Shown one piece after another: positions 62,863 through 64,000 of a DNA stretch of 64,000 nt (positions are counted from its first letter, which is position 1; every line of letters begins with the position of its first letter). The notes under the pieces were generated by a model. That model had not been told where the DNA came from. It worked only from the letters and a program-made list of their open reading frames with translations, and did no database searches. The stretch comes from Magnetovibrio sp. (GTDB taxonomy: Bacteria > Pseudomonadota > Alphaproteobacteria > Rhodospirillales > Magnetovibrionaceae): assembly GCA_028281525.1 (NCBI GenBank), contig JANQJR010000041.1:124001-188000 (forward strand), read 5' to 3'. The position numbers and the translations under genes were made by a program.

Positions 62863-64000
62863 ATCTTGCCGAAGACGCCCTTGATGAACCGCTCCACCGG
62901 GTTGGCTGCGCGCGCGGGCGCCTCGTCCCGTTCACGGTCGTCCACCCGGCCCGCAGGCAGGTTCTTGGCCACCGTGCCGCTCAACGCTTGGGACATGAAA
63001 TCGCGCCACAGCCGTGCCGGCAGGCCGCCGCCGGTGACGGATTTCATCGGCTGGGCATTGTCGTTGCCCATCCACACCCCCGTGATCAAGTCCGGTGTGT
63101 AGCCGATGAACCAGGCGTCCCGATAATCTTGCGAAGTGCCGGTTTTGCCCGCCGCCGGACGGCCCAGGCGCGCGCCCTTGGCGGTACCGTCGGGGCTGGC
63201 GATGACGTTGGCGAGCATACCGTTCATGGCGCCTGCATACCCCGACGGGATCACCCGGCCCGGCCCACCGCCGGAACGCACATAAAGCGGACGCCCCTTT
63301 GCGTCTTGGATTTCCAAGATGCCGTAAGGCCACACCCCGTAGCCGCCGGTGGCGAACGGCGCATAGGCCGCGGTCATCTCCAGAAGGCTCGCTTCACTGA
63401 CGCCTAAGGCCAAGGACGGCGCATCGGTGAGCGATGCGGTGATGCCGAGCCGCTTCGCCATATCCTGGACCTGGCCGCGCCCGGCGCGTTCCGAAACCTT
63501 GACCGCCACGGTGTTGATGGACCGCATCATGGCTTCGCGCAACGTGATGCGGCCTAAGTATTCCTTCTTGAAATTTTGCGGCGACCAGTCGTCGATGGTG
63601 AGCGGCGCATCCGTCATCACCGTATCCGGGGCCAAACCGGCATCGAACCCGGCCAGGAACACCACCGGTTTGAAGGCGGAACCCGGCTGGCGCTTGGCCT
63701 GCACCGCGCGGTTGAACTTGCTGGCTCTGTAATCCGCGCCGCCGATCATGGCGCGCACCGCGCCGTCCGCTCCCAACGCCACCAAGGCCACTTGCGACAC
63801 ATCGCGCTGGGCGGCCGCGCCGCCCTTTTTCATCAGGCCCCGCACCAGACGCTCCGCCGCCATTTGCATACGTGCATCCAAGCTCACGATCACCGTGACG
63901 TCCTGGTCCAAGGTGACGTAACCGCCCACCTGATCGAGCACCCAGTCCGTAAAATAGTGAGCTATGGGCTTGGATTTCTTGGTGTCATAGCGCCACCACT
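62850..64000 (-). CDS. mrcA: Class A penicillin-binding protein (PBP1A-like), C-terminal part
   Basis: The visible 383 codons are the transpeptidase half of a bifunctional peptidoglycan synthase; the 5' part with the glycosyltransferase domain lies beyond the window. The three active-site motifs are present: SxxK in KRQPGSAFKPVVFLAGFDAG, SxN in MMRSINTVAVKVSERA, and KTG in AAGKTGTSQDYRDAWFIGYT. A GVWMGNDNAQPMKSVTGGGL segment follows, as in PBP1A. The end (NPVERFIKGVFGKIFGN) is a short basic tail. Its stop lies inside the right copy of the direct repeat. Confidence 0.93.
   Translation of the reverse strand, partial: WWRYDTKKSKPIAHYFTDWVLDQVGGYVTLDQDVTVIVSLDARMQMAAERLVRGLMKKGGAAAQRDVSQVALVALGADGAVRAMIGGADYRASKFNRAVQAKRQPGSAFKPVVFLAGFDAGLAPDTVMTDAPLTIDDWSPQNFKKEYLGRITLREAMMRSINTVAVKVSERAGRGQVQDMAKRLGITASLTDAPSLALGVSEASLLEMTAAYAPFATGGYGVWPYGILEIQDAKGRPLYVRSGGGPGRVIPSGYAGAMNGMLANVIASPDGTAKGARLGRPAAGKTGTSQDYRDAWFIGYTPDLITGVWMGNDNAQPMKSVTGGGLPARLWRDFMSQALSGTVAKNLPAGRVDDRERDEAPARAANPVERFIKGVFGKIFGN

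Overview
The window is GC-rich, gene-dense chromosomal DNA from an alphaproteobacterium, most likely of the Rhodospirillales type. Supporting signs are a DUF2336 HEAT-like protein, an intracellular PHA depolymerase, PAS-rich hybrid-free sensor kinases, a SYLF lipoprotein, a YeeE/TusA thiosulfate module and a cobalamin gene set typical of that group. Genus and species cannot be fixed from the sequence alone. Nearly all of the window is coding. The only gene-poor stretch over 300 bases is about 7257-7737.

Layout. 1-6321 holds the 5' part of polA, a CHCC zinc-finger protein, an ABC ATPase with a YgjV-like membrane protein, an orphan TAXI-type binding protein, a GNAT enzyme, a cysteine-free DsrC/TusE homologue and a DUF2336 protein. 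6500-8745 is a tRNA-Arg(CCG) followed by two divergent XRE regulators and a 3'-truncated tyrosine recombinase; it reads as the scar of a tRNA-linked island. 8703-12225 is a modE-modA-modB-modC molybdate operon with a ModE-like palindrome in front. 12376-15215 is a thiosulfate-uptake operon (YeeE/TsuA, TusA-like, sensor kinase). 15379-21920 is housekeeping: an MBL hydrolase, HAD phosphatase, YjbQ, YgjP-like protease, YcgN-like protein, PHA depolymerase and small unknowns.

22052-51521 is a cobalamin supercluster of about 29 kb. It includes cobB, cbiD, cobK, cobM, a cobI-cbiG-cobJ triple fusion, cobL, cobH, cbiX, cobD, cobQ, cobO, cobN, cobW, cobU, cobC, cobS and cobT. Together these give an almost complete anaerobic-type corrin ring route (CbiX, CbiD, CbiG) plus nucleotide loop assembly, with the aerobic-type chelatase subunit CobN and CobW also present. 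Several genes not classically linked to B12 are embedded in it: an SCO protein, a rhodanese, two sensor kinases, a SYLF lipoprotein, a membrane pentapeptide-repeat protein and a RimB-RimK fusion.

51602-56718 contains two repeat-derived elements, a lipoprotein cytochrome c, and a tight four-gene operon of two paralogous degenerate GGDEF-EAL-like proteins with an ABC-2 exporter. 56879-57634 is a Ser/Thr-type phosphatase. 57856-62797 is an envelope polysaccharide module (GT2, O-antigen ligase/polymerase, UDP-glucuronate decarboxylase, HldE) bracketed by a 28-bp imperfect direct repeat. The window ends inside a class A penicillin-binding protein gene.

Two dispersed repeat families are visible: a triple-hairpin element (three copies) and a palindromic intergenic element placed at gene 3' ends (two full copies and one half copy). 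No CRISPR array, rRNA or convincing cobalamin riboswitch was seen.
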